Source of the DNA: Aphelocoma coerulescens
Lineage: Eukaryota; Chordata; Aves; Passeriformes; Corvidae
DNA: 64,000 bases
Assembly: GCF_041296385.1 (NCBI RefSeq)
Contig: NC_091016.1
Coordinates: 21,258,997-21,322,996 of the forward strand
Direction: 5' to 3'
Part shown: one piece after another, positions 50,289 to 64,000 of the stretch
Position numbering within the stretch: the first letter of the stretch is position 1
Layout: every line of letters begins with the position of its first letter
Notes under the pieces: generated by a model
Seen by the model: only the letters and a program-made list of their open reading frames with translations
Databases searched by the model: none
What the model was told of the DNA's origin: nothing
Made by a program: the position numbers and the translations under genes

Positions 50289-52607
50289 TCAGACCAATTT
50301 CAACTGACACAATCCCAATGTGACTGACATACAAGATTTCTATACTTCAGACTACAGAAAATAAAAATGCTGAAACAGTGATTATTTACAAATGTCATAG
50401 CTGACCCTCCCTCCTTGGCTCCAGAATTAGTGGTCAGAAGGGAGTACAACAAACCAGCTTGAGAAGTTGCCTTGGAGTATTTTGGAGGGCTATAAGTTAC
50501 AGTAGGCGAATGCTTTTTCTTAAGAGGACTAAACACAAACTACAACTGTTTCATACTTCAAATGAACCTGCACTACCTACAGTGAATAAAGCAGAATTGA
50601 AAAACCTATTAGCAGGGACCATTACAAAACTGGAGCTTGAAGCAAAGAGATCATATGGTTTCAAGATATGTAAAAGTATGTGAAAATACACGTAAAATGT
50701 TAGTATCTTAACTTCTATGATCACCTATTGTTTGGAAGTGTTCCCACTGAAATGTGGGTTTCCTGTCTGTTGTTGACACCACAATACTCCCTTAGTACTG
50801 TCTACATAATTCTGAGATGAGGAACATTTCTTGTACTCTCCCACTATTGTGATTTACTAGGCCCACATCACTTTGCCTGCATTTAATTTGAGGCCCCATT
50901 TACTCCCAGCTTTTTAATTCTTTGTTGGGCCATGTATTTGGCAGAAACCCAGTGATTTTGCTTGGCACACTTATCCTTCAATAGTAAAAATGCATAAATA
51001 ACCAGGGGCAAGTGTGGACATGCAGTATTAATATTCTTGTTCTAGTTCACAGCAGTACAAACAAAAGTAATTCAAGAATAAAAGAAGTTAAAGCATTCAT
51101 TTAACATGACTAAAGGTGTTGCTGCACTCATCCAATGTGATCTCAGGCCAGCTGAAACTATTTTCAAATTTAGCTTAGTGTTGTCTGGGGAAAAGAAATT
51201 AGCATTAAAAATACATATGCAGAAATGTTTACTTTGAGTAAATTGTGATTTTGTTTCAAAAATGTGTTTAAAACTTAGCTTCTTAGTGATTTCAAAAACA
51301 AAACCCCAAGGATAAAAGAAAAGAATCTTAGTATTTAGCCATAGTATTCAGCCTAACCTTATTCAGGTGAAATTTTCATGCTTACTTAAATCAGTCAGCA
51401 TTTTAAATAACTGATTTCTATATTGACTCAGTTAAAGGGTGTGTGCAAATCTTAAAGATCCTTTTTATTTCTTCATCCAAGACTAGATAGAACTTAACAA
51501 ATTCTGTCTATATCAGATATTATACCAGCTGTTCAAATGTCCAAAACTCTTGCAACAGGAGGAGAGCAAGGCAGAACTATCTTGTAGTATTGACATGAAC
51601 AAAAATTATATTGCACAGAAATAAATACCTGACATCCCTATGTTGTGCCTGACAAAAATGTGTGTGCCACAAGAATGACAGTAGATACTTTTCCTTCACT
51701 AATACAAGAAAAATTTCAAGAGGATTTTCGACCACAGCTAGGTATTGTGGGCAGAAGAAAAGTATATTTATATATTTATATCAACTAAGCACAGGGAGAT
51801 TATTTTATTTCAATACTGGTCACTTTTTGTATTGCATACTAATATTGCATGTGAAATTGTCTTGATAAATGGTCTCTGCATTATTACTTACAGCCAATCA
51901 GGAGAGGAACACACAAGGGTGTGAGCATTAAAGCTCAATACTTACGTGAACATCACCAGGCAAACGACAGGAGCAGTCCAGAACCTCTGTCCTCAAGGTC
52001 TTGGCCATTAGTCATGTTTTTTCTAGAACTATTATATTAGCAATTACCTGAATATCAGCCCTGTTCTATTATCAGAACAAATCTGAATTTCACACAGCAT
52101 CATGGCTTCAGCAAGACAGACAGAATTCTCTCTCTACAGAGAAGCTGGTGCTGCCTGTACCCACCCAAAGAGGTAAAAAAGAAATTTTATTCTCCTGAAG
52201 AACCAAGCCCTCCCTCCCACATCCTGAACACCATCATGGCTCCTGGCCATGCTTTGTGAGGAGTGACTGTACTGCTCTTTGATCAGCCAGCTTCTCCTGC
52301 AAAGCCCATTGAGTCAGACCTTTCAGAGCAGGAGGGTGAAGGTACGCTGAGTTTCTCAATTTCAGGCAAATGCATATATATAAAGAACATAAGCAGCTGT
52401 CACATAAATGTGTCAGAAGTAGGATCTAAGCAACAAAATCTGTGTAAGCACTCAGGAGAAGGGGGGAAAAAAAAACCATCCACAACTTTACAGAACTTAA
52501 GTCAACTTCCAGCACCTCCATGACACCTCCAGACACCTTCATGAACAGAAACAGCTGACTTGCAGATTTCAGGACTGCAAGTTTGGATTTCACTACGATT
52601 TATGTAT

Positions 52608-52622
52608 TATATATATATATAT
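52608..52622. repeat. (AT)n microsatellite
   Basis: Uninterrupted alternating A and T, about seven units. Confidence 0.9.
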
Positions 52623-53280
52623 TTAATAGATTTGTAATGGGATTAAGACTGTTATGAGTGAATAACAAGTGAAAATATGTATGTGAGAAAGCAGTAGCAG
52701 AACTATCAGGGTTAAAAAATGGCCTTTCCCGTTAACAAAGGGAAATCACTCCCAAAACTTCATTTCCAGATGCAAAATTGAGAAAAAGCTGTTTCTGTTG
52801 AGGCAAGTGCTCTGACAGGAGCAGAGCACAGACACTCCCTCCACAGAAGGCAGCAATCTGACAACAGGAGGATGGCAGTACTCTTGCAGTCTATCACACC
52901 AGCTCATTTTCCTGCTAGTGGAACACAGAGAGACATATGGCACATGTACCTTCCCAACAGAAAACAGGCAGCAGTTGCTGCTCATTGTTTAAGAGCTGCA
53001 GAGCCTGAAGTAAGCAAAACTCTGAAGCAAAGGAACCACCATAACAACTGCTGACTTATGAACATGAGGACAAAGCAGCAGGCCAAAGACTGGTTTGTCA
53101 CCATCAGCAAAGGAGCCCAAGAGATGCAGCGAGTACTTCACACCCAGCAGGCCCCTGGCTTTGTGCTGAAGGCCAGAAATCCAGGCCAGACCACTCAGAT
53201 GTTTTGATGGAAAAGTTGATGAGAGCGAGTGAATGAGTGAAATCTATGGAGTATTATTTCCTTAGATATTTTGCTACTTA

Positions 53281-53336
53281 AAAACACCTGGAAAAACCCT
53301 AAAAAAGCAAAAACCAAGCAAACAACCCCAAAAAAT
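53281..53336. repeat. A/C-rich low-complexity patch
   Basis: Plus-strand A/C-rich tract with AAAAACC and CAAACAACC-type words and almost no T. Confidence 0.75.
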
Positions 53337-55977
53337 CACTTTCCCTCTCTCAAAGGCTTGAACTCCTTGATCAGGTTTGACTAAAAGCTAGCAAAGCCTA
53401 GGGTAAGTCTACAACAGTAGAACTCCAGTGCCTTAAACAGAAGCCAAATGGTTCTTCTGAATTAGCATCTCTGTGTATTTCACTGAAATGAAACAGAAAT
53501 CAAGAAAATTAAAACATGATAAACATCAATTACAATAGAACTTTAGCATGCAAAAATTCCATGCTTCACTCCCCAGAAAAATTTTGTGGTTTGTATTCAA
53601 AGTCTTGCTTCAGGCTCCCTCTCAGTTTCTCTCTGAAATACATACTGCTTGTTTGTTTATAAATAAGTAGATTTCTAAAAGCATTCACTGTATTATATAC
53701 AGAAATCTGCTATTTATTTTTTCATTTGTGTCATGCCCCAAGTACCCTGGACAAAAACACTGTCAGGCTGGAACTTGTAATTCCCAATATCATTAGAACA
53801 TGAATTCTATGATACCCTTTCACTTGTGGCACATCCAATGTTGTGATTATTGCAAAGGTCTGATAAAGTACAATTCCAGGACTGGACAAAGCTAGGAGAG
53901 CTTAAATAAATGGGTATTATTGATAAGAAGAAACAGGCTTTTAGGAAAAGCTAAATTAGTGAAGGATTTGGAGGGAAAGTGAAATAAATTAACTGTAATT
54001 GTTAGTAAAAGCTTTGAAGACCAAGCCATACCACTTAAGTTATAAAACCTAAACTGTAAAACTGACAGCACAAATAAAGATTCTTGCAGATAGCTCTTTG
54101 TCCACAAGCAGAGCATTTACAGAACACGGTAGCAGTTCAGGCCAGAGCTGTAAATACCACCAATGAATTCAAGAGTCAGCAGTCATTTTCATAGTGCTGG
54201 GAGGGGAGAAGGATTAAAGATGGCCTGGCTGGTTGGGTCACTGAGGTTGACATAAATCTTGAGTACCACACACTCCTGGAGCTAAGTGTTAAATCTCAGC
54301 TTAGCAAGTCCTTGCATGCTTGTGGTCAATAAAGCTTCTAAGTTTTCAAGGTGCAATATTTCAGTGGTCTGCTCACAAGACTGGTTTCTTTTCCTCATCG
54401 GTATCGATTGCTCCTCCCTACATTCTATTTTAAATAGATGCATTTTAAATATTACACTAAAGTTGATTCAAATACATTAAACTTTTAGTAGGCAGCTTTT
54501 TAAAAAATAATCTATTTTTAATATAAACCAATGTGCATCCATGTCCTATTTATTGCTCCAGATGATTGAAAAGACTTTAAATGTGGGAATCCAACTGATT
54601 CTTGTCAGCATGGTGCAATACTGCCCAAAAACATAAAAACCCAGAGCCATCGTTTCCCCTCTTCCTGAGCCTCCAAATAATGCCCAGTAGGGTCACTGTT
54701 TTATTCAGCAATGACTTGCATTCATCTGTACCTAAAAGACTATTACAAAGCAGAGATCAAAGATACACGGCTACTTTGATAAACAAAGGACTGACAGGGG
54801 CCATTCACAGAGCACAGAACTACTCACAACCACTGTAAAAAGAAACATTTTTCCATACTCGCACTCCTAATTTTTCCCTACACTTTCCTGGGGTTGTCCT
54901 TTTTTTTCAGCTAATACTTAGAGAATCAAGAAAACTTATATTAAAAAGCATTCCCCAACCATTGTTATTTGCCTGTAAACAGGTTTAGGAATAAAAAAAC
55001 ACATTATAAATAGCCGTGTAATAACCCAAAGTACAGAATGTTCTTTAGCAAAGTAGCATTTCGAAGTCTGTTATCATTCTATACATACAAATTGCAGAAG
55101 AGGCATAATGTCAAGACATGACCTTTTCAAAAGAGAAAGATGGATGACTTGAGAAATATATCCTCCCCACTTTCACATTTACTTCATATAGCCTCTCCAG
55201 ATCAAGTACACATATCTTCCAACTGCAAAATACAGAGAATTTAATGTCTCTCTTCTCACTAAAACTATAGCTTTTTTTCTTTAAATTCTGTGCCAGTGAC
55301 TCCTTTCTCAAAATTATATCTGTATTCACGAGAACAAACTCCCCCTCGACCTTCAGTAACTAAGTCAGTAGCTGACAGATATCTTTACAGACATGTCCAT
55401 CACAATGTTAGTAAAACTTAGCATTTTGAGGTGTTTTTTTTTTCTTGAACGTTGAAATGGTTCATTACACATTAACACATCAGCTTTTCTGTTTGTCTTG
55501 GCAACATGAGATTTATTAATCTGCTATCCTTCAATTCTGCTCTCCTGAGTCACTCAGGAGAGGACTCAACCCACAGATGTCTGGCAAACTTTTGCCCAGA
55601 CACTTCCCGGGAGTCTGCTTGCAACAGATACTCAATACTGCCATTAAGTATCACATCTTTCCAGAGAACATATATTTTTCGTATCCAAAATAAATATCTG
55701 GGAGCAGAACGATAACAGAAAAAGTGAGACGCCAGATCAGCAAGCTAAAGATTGTGTGGAGAAGAGAAGCAAGATTAAAAATTAATGTGAAACAAAAAGA
55801 AGTAGTATACCTGACAAGGCAGTACAAATGCAGAAATTGTGATTTTATTTAGGCAGATGGAGGATGTCAGAATTGGAACAGCTGTAGAGAGCTGACGACA
55901 TCAAATTTGCATTAGAATTCAAGCATGAGTTTTCTTAAGAAAACAGACTGTCTTCAGAGCAGAAGGCAGACAGTAAC

Positions 55978-56043
55978 CATAAAAATAAAAAAAGGACCAA
56001 AATAAAAAAAAGAAAAGAAAACCAAAACAGAACAAAAATCCCC
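55978..56043. repeat. A-rich to A/C-rich patch
   Basis: Plus-strand purine and A/C-rich low-complexity stretch with repeated AAAATAAAAAAAG-like words. Confidence 0.75.
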
Positions 56044-59000
56044 TCAGCTAATTAGAAGAAAGAAGTTTGAGAAAGTTAGAAAGTTACAGCAAATAATGTT
56101 TATCCTTTTTGGAAACATAAATCTTCACTGAACTTTAAATATTACTACAACATAAAAGCTTTCCTTGGGTGAAGTAGTTGCATAGAACCTACAGCATTAA
56201 TGAACGGCCAACAAGAATGGGGAAATTTTTATCATTTTGAGGTATTTTACTCTACATTTTTCAGTTATTTCAACATTTTAAACTTTCTAGCTAGAAATAG
56301 AGCTGCTTAAAATGTCCTGTTCACATCAGAACTTTCCACTGCTTTGGAAAAAACCCCATTTCTGCTCTGTTCATTTAGGCACTTCTATTTTGCTTCCCAA
56401 AAACAGTTTCTTCCATCAAACAAAAATCCACTAATTTGCATAAAGAGCCACTCTGGAGGGATCCAGAATAGATTGTTTCAATGCACACTTACACAGCATA
56501 GCTAAATACAGTAGTGACATGCCAGTTAAAGTAATTTGGAAAAACAAAGCAGAGATGTGAACATTTTCTGGCAGAATAGTCACTGTTCCTGATATAGATC
56601 CAGATACATAAGTTTAGCCCCAGTTAGTACACTCATGAAACAGGTTGACCTCCATGTGCCCTCTCCTTTCAGCACGTCACTGGGTCAGGACTTCCCACAG
56701 AATCTGACACAAGCAATTAAAAATTTTGGTTTTAAACTAATAAAAATGATGCACACAGTAATTAACTTCTAAAACAGCCAATAGGCCCTTTAGCCTTCCA
56801 TAAAAATGAGAAAACCATGACTCCAGACTTCTTTTATATTTGAATTATTTAATAAACCTGCCCATACACATTTTAATAATGTCATTAAATGTTGCTATTA
56901 CCTATAACCACACCAGCAGTTACAGAACAACACATGCCATAGCCACAACCAAACCTATACATACCAAAAATTTGGCAAAGATTTTGCTCACAACCCTTTG
57001 CTAGGGTTAGTTAGTTGGGTAATTTAGTTATCTAGTTAACTTTACAGTAAGTTATGCTAATATTTTTGACAGATTTTTCCAGTGCTCACTTGAAGACAGT
57101 CATTGATTAAAAAGTATTGAAGATGCAGCAAAAGAGCTGTTTTATGGAAGATTTAGAAAGTCTCAAACCCTTAGAGCATCACAGATTATTTACAACATGT
57201 ACTAGGGTGAGGAACAGAGATGTGTTGAAACACTACTGTAATCTAATTAAATTTGGCTGACTTTTTTTCAATGAGGATTTCATTTTCTCCTGAGTTTTTC
57301 TCCTTCCTTTTATCATTCCTTAAACTTAAATTATATTTTATTCAATTTTAATAAAGATATTAAAATGAAGGCAATTTGAACATCTGAAACCATCACTACA
57401 AAATATATTGTTTTTACTCTTGCAAAAGGATGAGTCCTCTAAACATTCTCCCCTTTCACAGAGGAGCCCTCCTCTTCCTTGCTTAAGGTTACATTTCAGA
57501 GGTTTTGGGGAACTAGTGTTTAGAACAAAACCAATCAAGTTCTGTACTTGAAAATGCACGTGCAGCTTTATGAGGCTTGGGATAGGCCTCAAAGCTCTAA
57601 TTTTTTTTTTTCTTTATCTTAAACCTGACACCAATTGTCACAACAGTGCATGTGTTCTTCTGCACCCCTGTCCATGAGTGTGGAAAACAGAGAACTTTAA
57701 ATAAATCTCTAAGGCATAAGGGGGTTTGTAAGTTTAAACTCCTGTATTAAGCATTATGCAAAGCTTTAGTGGAACACTGTTATTTTTAGACTAGATCTAA
57801 TTCTCTGCATACAGAAATAAAATACTCAATCTCCAAAACATTTCTTTTGCCACCATCATTGTTAACTTCTGGCATTACCAGAAGGTCAGAGTGGAGTTCT
57901 GTAAAAAAAGTAGGATAATCTCTGCATTTAGGAGTTTTTAATCTGTCTAATATGCCTTTAACTGAGCCAGTGAAGTGACTCTGGCAGTGGTGCACAAGCT
58001 ATTTATTACATGTGGAATTGGCACCTCTCTGGACACATTTCCCATCTCAGACAAAGGACTGACTTCTGCCAACGTCACAGCAATGTTTTCTACCATGAGG
58101 CCTTCTTACATTGCTGGATAAACAAAGCCAAACATCTCAGTCTTCCACTTTACTTTCAGAAATTGCCAGCATGGATCACAGGAAAACATATACTTCCCTG
58201 AGAACCAATCCTGACTCCCTCAGAGAAACAGCTATTTATTTTTTAAATAGGTTTCTGCATGACTTTCTCCTACTTCCTCATGTTAGCTGCAGTAAGTGCT
58301 TAAATTCCATCTATTCAGGCTCCATTAAAATAGCATTTATCAGTTTGTTTGCAACACAATTAGGTATAAGCAGTGTGCTCTTGACCATATCAATGAAAGC
58401 CAGCAGAAACAGTCTTTAAAAATGCTACATTCCTCATCGTAGGAAATGGATCATTTCAGTCCTAAAATGTATTGGAAAACTGCTTTTCAGCAAGTCTGTT
58501 ATATTAAATGAATTACTAGATCTAAAAAAAAAAAAAACCAAAAAACAAACAAATTAATAACCTCCACAGGACAGATCCAGGACAGCTGAGATGATCTTGT
58601 TTCACAGAAGATGTTATCAGAAAACTGTCCTGTTGTCATATACATTGAAAAGCCTCCAGAATACACTCATGCTCCAAAACAACACAGTGTCACAGTGTTC
58701 TTTTATAGAGGTAACCAGAGCAAGATACATCTTAATCATTCATTAATTATCCAGGGGGTGATCAAAGTCAACTAAGGCAAAAGGTTTGGGGAATGAAAAA
58801 AAATAGCTATTTTGCATACGGAAGTGACAACAATATTAGACAATGCAGGATTAAAGAAAATTCTTTACAGTACTGGTTGAAAACTTGTTATTTTTGAGAT
58901 GTTTAAAGAAATGGACAAAATTTTATTTAAAAATGTATTAACCCCCACACAAAGAAAAGTGCTGCATACTAGTTACAGACAACAAGAAAGAGGATTGAAC

Positions 59001-59094
59001 TCAAAATACAGAATTCATATTATCAAATACAATTTGTTCAGGCCTCACTTTCTGGTGGTATTGAAACACAGAATTTTAAAAGAAACAAAGATCT

Positions 59095-59735
59095 AGTTAG
59101 AAGGTTAGCTGCGCTGAATTTAGTTAAAATAGAAGTGAGTTTAGGCCCGGCGTGAATCAATTAAAAGTTAATAGTTAAGAAGAGCTGAAATGAGTTTTCA
59201 AGATGCAAGTAACTGAGTACTAAATAACTGATTACCTGTCACTTCTATGTTTGTTTAGCTGTGCTTCAAATGAGAAACAGAAACATTGATAAATAGATTT
59301 AGGGAATGTAAACAATTATCACTTTCCTCCCCATCTGAGAGCCCATTCAAAAGTCATGCAAAGAGGAACTGGAAGGTCACCAGAAGTAATTTGCATTGTC
59401 AAAACCTAGGAAGGCAGAAAGGTCAAATCGAGGAAGACCACTTTTACTTCATCTTCAAGACCACTGACCCAATTCAGGGAGCATACCATGCATGCTTAAT
59501 GACATTTAAGCTAATTTCCATACAAAACAGAGAATGGGAGATGTTAATGTTATAAATATGCATTTGTATTTTGGATATTTATAACTTTTGTGGATAAATA
59601 GACTCTGTATCAGCTTGTACCCTTTGCTCTGCGTATTAGGGAATTATCCTGCGCAGCTGCCCGGCGCTGGAATAAACATACACTTTCTAACTCTAAACTG
59701 TTAGAGAGTCTTTGTCTGTCTCAGCTGGGTGTTGA
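59095..59735 (+). mobile_element. Probable avian endogenous retrovirus solo LTR
   Basis: A block whose parts are ordered as in a retroviral LTR: a TATAAATA box at 59551-59558, then a more GC-rich R-like stretch with CTGCGCAGCTGCCCGGCGCT, an AATAAA polyadenylation signal at 59671-59676, and a U5-like tail containing GTTAGAGAGTCTTTGTCTGT. The phrase around GGAATAAACATAC followed by that tail is one I associate with avian ERV LTRs. The outer ends are estimated. I could not settle TG...CA ends or a clean target duplication (TTAGA occurs near both ends). No primer-binding site, gag, pol or env follows, hence a solo LTR. It is opposite to NRXN1. Confidence 0.6.
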
Positions 59736-62700
59736 TATTAGACCCATACCCATATTTAAATAAATCAGTATTACTGCCAGAGAAAGTGATGGCAGAACAA
59801 TTTATCTGGGGAGATCCTTCAGTTTCCCAGACCACAGTCCTCAAAAAGAAATCATCTGTCAGTCTCTTTCCATCCTCCAGGGCAAATCTTACCTCTTCAA
59901 ACAGTACTGTAACTATACATCTCTTACAATCCTGTTACAGCCTCCAAAATTTTAATTCTCCCACTTTCTTCGATGTGCTCCACCTGGCTCATCAACTGCC
60001 TGCTATTTAGTGCATCTCTCTCCTCTTTACTGCAATTCTATTAGTGCTTAATCCCACATTCCCTACTTCAGTCCTACCCCAATGTTGAGACTTTTAAGTG
60101 AATTTACAGATACTCTACAAGGAAAGGAAAGAAAGGAACAGAATAACCTTTGGCAGCTCTCAAAACAGTCACAACACCACTGCTGTCACCATTATCTTTT
60201 AGTAGTACAGCTACAGCTTTGTTACAGGTGTCACAGCTTGAAAGATTTGGTTTATATCCAAAAATTTGGTAGTTTTGGTAGAACTGTACCTTGTTTTGTC
60301 CTTGGAAGCACTGAGCCCACTGAATTGACACAAGTATAGTGAAATCAATGCAACTGAGCACTGATTTACTGTGCAAACACACACAGCTGACCAAGCCACC
60401 TCAGAGTCACACCTGATGTGCATCCTCAGATGTGAGCAGAAATTCTTCAAATGCTATCCAGATATGTCTTCTGAATGGAAAAAAAAATATTTGGGGCCGA
60501 ATCTGGACATATGGGAGATAAAGACTAACACAATCTGCGTGAGACTATCAGTTCTGGGTACCACAGAGTAGGCCCTGCTCAACAGAAAATTTATCTCTGT
60601 GAACTTAAGAAGTAATTCTAAATGTATGCAGGTTTGTAGGACTGGAGATTTATTTTGTTTTATTTTGCACTGAGCAGGTAAAGAGTTTTTACAGTGATTC
60701 TAGTCGAGCACCACATTCTGAGCAATAAGTAGGCAAAAAGAAGGCCACAAATAACACTAAATGGATTCAGTTTGGGGGACATTCTCTCAGCACAAAGTCT
60801 TGATCCTGCACAGGCATTTCCTTTCACATTACTTATGACTATTGAAATTAGCTGACATCTTTCATAAAGTATTTTAAAAATAACTTCAGACCAGCTTTTC
60901 AGCATCACATTAATTCAGGACAGCATGGTTCCTTGGATGTTTTTTTTCCCCTGTACTTGCAATGAAATAATACATAAAATGCATATATTATTTTTATTAT
61001 AGTAGCCTTCATTTGACGCTATTTGAATGTAGGGAAAAAAGGTCAGGGCTTCTCAGTTTAAAGTACCTGAAGGAGCATTTGAGAGTTGTGCCAAGAACCA
61101 ACAGAATTTTCAAAGCATAACAAACAATTTGAATGACATATTGGGATTTGAACGTTCAATACACTTTATTCTTAGAAGCAGTTAAAAATAATTTGTTTAA
61201 AACAGAAAGAAGAAAAGCAGCACATCTAAAAAACACACAGCTTAAAAGAATTCCCTAGAAGGAGAAATCTAAGGGATGCTTTTTGAAAGCAGGCCTGGAG
61301 AGTGAGTAAAGTAAGATTGAAATCGAAGAGAAGGTATGGATAGGACAAGAAGAGTATTGGGAGCAAGGAGGAGAAATTGTTTTATCTCGTTTCTACAGGG
61401 AAAAATCTAAAAGAAGCTATACCAGATTATTTGAAATTTGTTATTTTTTGTGAAGTTTCAGTTGACTTTTTTATTTTTCTTTCTCAATTGTCTCACATTC
61501 CTCAGCAACTGTATAGAAGAGATTCTACTAAAAACTCTTCTTTAAAACTGTACTTTGTAACTGTGTGCACCTGCTACCTCTTCAGCACAAGTAATATTAA
61601 CTCACAGAAAATAGTCAAGTCAAGAAGTCATGAAAAACAAATGCACAAGTTTTTCTAAGGGCAAAATGAAAACCTTTAGAACAGAAGGATGGTTGTGACA
61701 CTGTCAGCTTCTGCATCATCTCAGCTATCTAACAAATATATTGTACATCTGCTTTTCCAGCTAAGCCCCTCTATAGCAAGCAAAGTGTAGTGCAAGCACA
61801 GTAGCCTCCTATATTTAGATATTTGTGGGGTTTAGGTAGACATAGTGCTAATATTAAGGCTCCTAAAGCTTTAATTATAATTCTTTAAGTAAGTTATAAA
61901 CCTTGAAAGCAAACACTAATTAGTGGAATTGAATATTTTTTGAGAGTTGGCTCAGGAAAGATGAAGCCTACACTAAACAGGATAATGAAAATCAGGCTTT
62001 TTGACATTTGATATAAAGCAGTTAGGAAATGTTTAACAACTACAGCTGTTAGAGGAACCATTTTAACAGCAGCCTAAACACAGGATCCAAAAGGGACATT
62101 TTCCCATCTGCGAGGAAGGATAAATCTGTCTGATCTGTTGAAGGATCCTAGAAGCAGCCTGTAATAATCACACTGTTGCTCCTGAACAAAAGGGTACCAC
62201 ACACTTCAAAGTCTGATGGGAGGTAGCTAATGAGAACCCAATATACCAAAGAAGAACAGTGTCCTTTATAGCCCCAGATCATTACAAGATGCTAGTGACA
62301 GACTTTTCTGTAACCATAACATACCACGACTGTCAAAAAATTATAGCTGAGTCAACAGTGATCCTTCAGTTCATTCATGGACTCCTGCATTTACAGCAGG
62401 CAGATTTAAAAAAAAAAAACAACCCAGTTTCATATAATGGAAAATGAAAATTCATGTCAACCAAGATAACTAATATATTTCTTTCTGTATTTGTCATTTG
62501 TTTAGAAGGAATCAGAAGCAGTTTTCAATTCTATATGTATATGAACTTTAATGGATTTCCACCAACAGCAATATGAGAGTAACTTTTAAGGCGTTGTTAT
62601 GTTTCTTTCAGCTGAATTTGAAAAGGTAAGAAATTTGAAAGGTAAAGAGCATATCCAACCATTCTCACAGGTATCAAAACAACTTTGATCAGTTACATAA

Positions 62701-64000
62701 AAAGCTACAGTAAAAACTTCTGGATGCTGTACACCAACAATAACAGCAATAATGTTAATTATATCTGCAAACATCCCTGAACACTGGATCAAGCCCAATT
62801 CTTTATCTTTCATCTTCGTTATCGGATAAATATGTCAAATACATTAAAAAAAATCACAAGTGTACTAGAGATCACCACAGACCTCCAGGTACGGGATGAA
62901 AAGCAAACCATAGGTGTCGTGTATATAACCACTGAGAAAACTGATCTCAGCCATATGTTACCCAAACCACAAAACTTTAGTCAACAGCTTCAAACTGACT
63001 GTGCAGTGTGGTTCTCATGAACACAAACCAGATCACATAAAAGGAGAAGGCACTTCTATTCCTTAGCCATTTTTATTATAAACCACTTTTCCATAAAACG
63101 TATAGAGGTAGGAGTTTTCAATTCAAATCTCCAGTGTTGAAATTTCAACTGGGAATCCAAGGATTTTTTAACATGTCTGAGATCACAAAGCACCCTAGAA
63201 ATACTGGTCCAGTTTGAAGGTTAGATTTTTTGATTCCAAAGGTGCTGTGTGACGTATTTTCTCAGTAAATTGCACAGTATTATTTCTAGCCATGTTCCAG
63301 GATAGCATGATAAACCTTCTCTGGTACAGAGTGGGTCACCTTGATGTGATTTGTCTCCTATTTCATTATAATGCTAAGTAAAAAAAAGAGCACTTACACC
63401 TCCTTTCAAGATGAGTGAAGCCATTTACCAAATTGCTTATATAAATCTATTATTGCATTGTCTCAGAAAGCCTAAGGAACTAAGTCGTCTTGAAACAGAG
63501 AGTGAAAGGTCGCCTTACAATTTGAATTCTGTTCTCTCATGCTTAGCGTTACTCCACAGACTAAAACTCTGATCTTCCCCCTTTATTCATTTTCAATTGA
63601 TCTATTCTGTAAATAAACAACAGGTTCATGCCACACCCAGAAGCTAAAGAAACTCAAACTTCTGCGCTAAACAAATGAAGCAAGTTCCAAAGTCAAAACA
63701 CCCTCACACCAAATTCCCCTCCCTCTTCACAGAAAACTTTAGTTGCCTCCATTGGTTGCAACCATGGCAGGCAGATCTGACACAGACCTGTGAGTGCAGG
63801 ATTTCCAGACATTTAGTACTTAGGGTAATAAAAATATCTTACGGTCAAATTTTTATAAAATCTTCTATATACATTTTGTCAAACAATTTGGGGTATAGGC
63901 AAGGATTATAAGGAAGCAGCAAGGGTACACGCTCTGCCTGTTCTGTTCACAACAGAGGAAAGCTTTGCTTCCTCTTCAAAGCTTGCCTACACAGCAGTGC

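Larger units (their letters stand above)
24340..64000 (-). other. NRXN1: NRXN1 intron upstream of the VVYKNND exon (partial, at least 39.7 kb)
   Basis: By gene order this should be part of the phase-0 intron that follows the LNS2 exon ending in NNFMGCLKE. I looked on the minus strand for that exon and for the SS2 insert (HSGIGHAMVNKLHCS) by degenerate reading and found neither, so they probably lie above 64000. The stretch holds two CR1 fragments (37159-37415 and 40410-41000), a probable solo LTR (59095-59735), homopolymer and AT tracts, and an unexplained open block (48924-49382). Apart from those I see no gene in it. Confidence 0.8.

Noticed and set aside
1..64000. tRNA, rRNA, small nuclear RNA, CRISPR or prokaryotic operon
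   Set aside because: None was seen; the repeat content, intron structure and composition are those of a bird nuclear gene.

Overview
This window is a stretch of vertebrate, almost certainly avian, nuclear DNA. It is AT-rich, has no bacterial-style gene packing, and carries several fragments of CR1, the dominant LINE of birds. It also has a probable avian retroviral solo LTR and many short strand-asymmetric A/C-rich or G/T-rich patches. I associate such patches with songbird genomes, so passerine is a weaker inference than bird.

The only gene I can support is the neurexin-1 alpha gene (NRXN1), read on the minus strand. Transcription runs from high to low coordinates. Four exons can be placed to the base from splice sites, reading phase and protein similarity. 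They are 24339-23901 (end of LNS2 and first part of LNS3), 14989-14606 (rest of LNS3 and the second EGF-like domain), 7444-7241 (first part of LNS4), and a 27-nt microexon at 5034-5008 that is the alternative splice site 3 (SS3) insert of LNS4. Phases match across all joins (phase 1 at each junction). Residue choices such as [20 protein letters not shown] favour NRXN1 over NRXN2 or NRXN3.

Everything else is intron. Positions 24340-64000 are 39.7 kb of the intron upstream of the first visible exon. I found neither the preceding LNS2 exon nor the SS2 insert there, so they should lie beyond 64000. Introns of 8911, 7161 and 2206 nt separate the four exons, and 1-5007 is the start of the intron after SS3.

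The introns hold CR1 fragments (8684-8890, 21360-21775, 37159-37415, 40410-41000), the probable LTR (about 59095-59735), short AT or homopolymer tracts, and a small CpG-rich patch near 6100. The observations most worth checking are the SS3 microexon and its nearby UGCAUG (RBFOX-type) motifs. Next is a candidate unannotated cassette or poison exon at 3052-3155, which lies between SS3 and the next, unseen exon. Others are the CpG/MEF2-motif patch and an unexplained 152-codon open frame at 48924-49382. No prokaryotic system, CRISPR array, tRNA or rRNA was seen.
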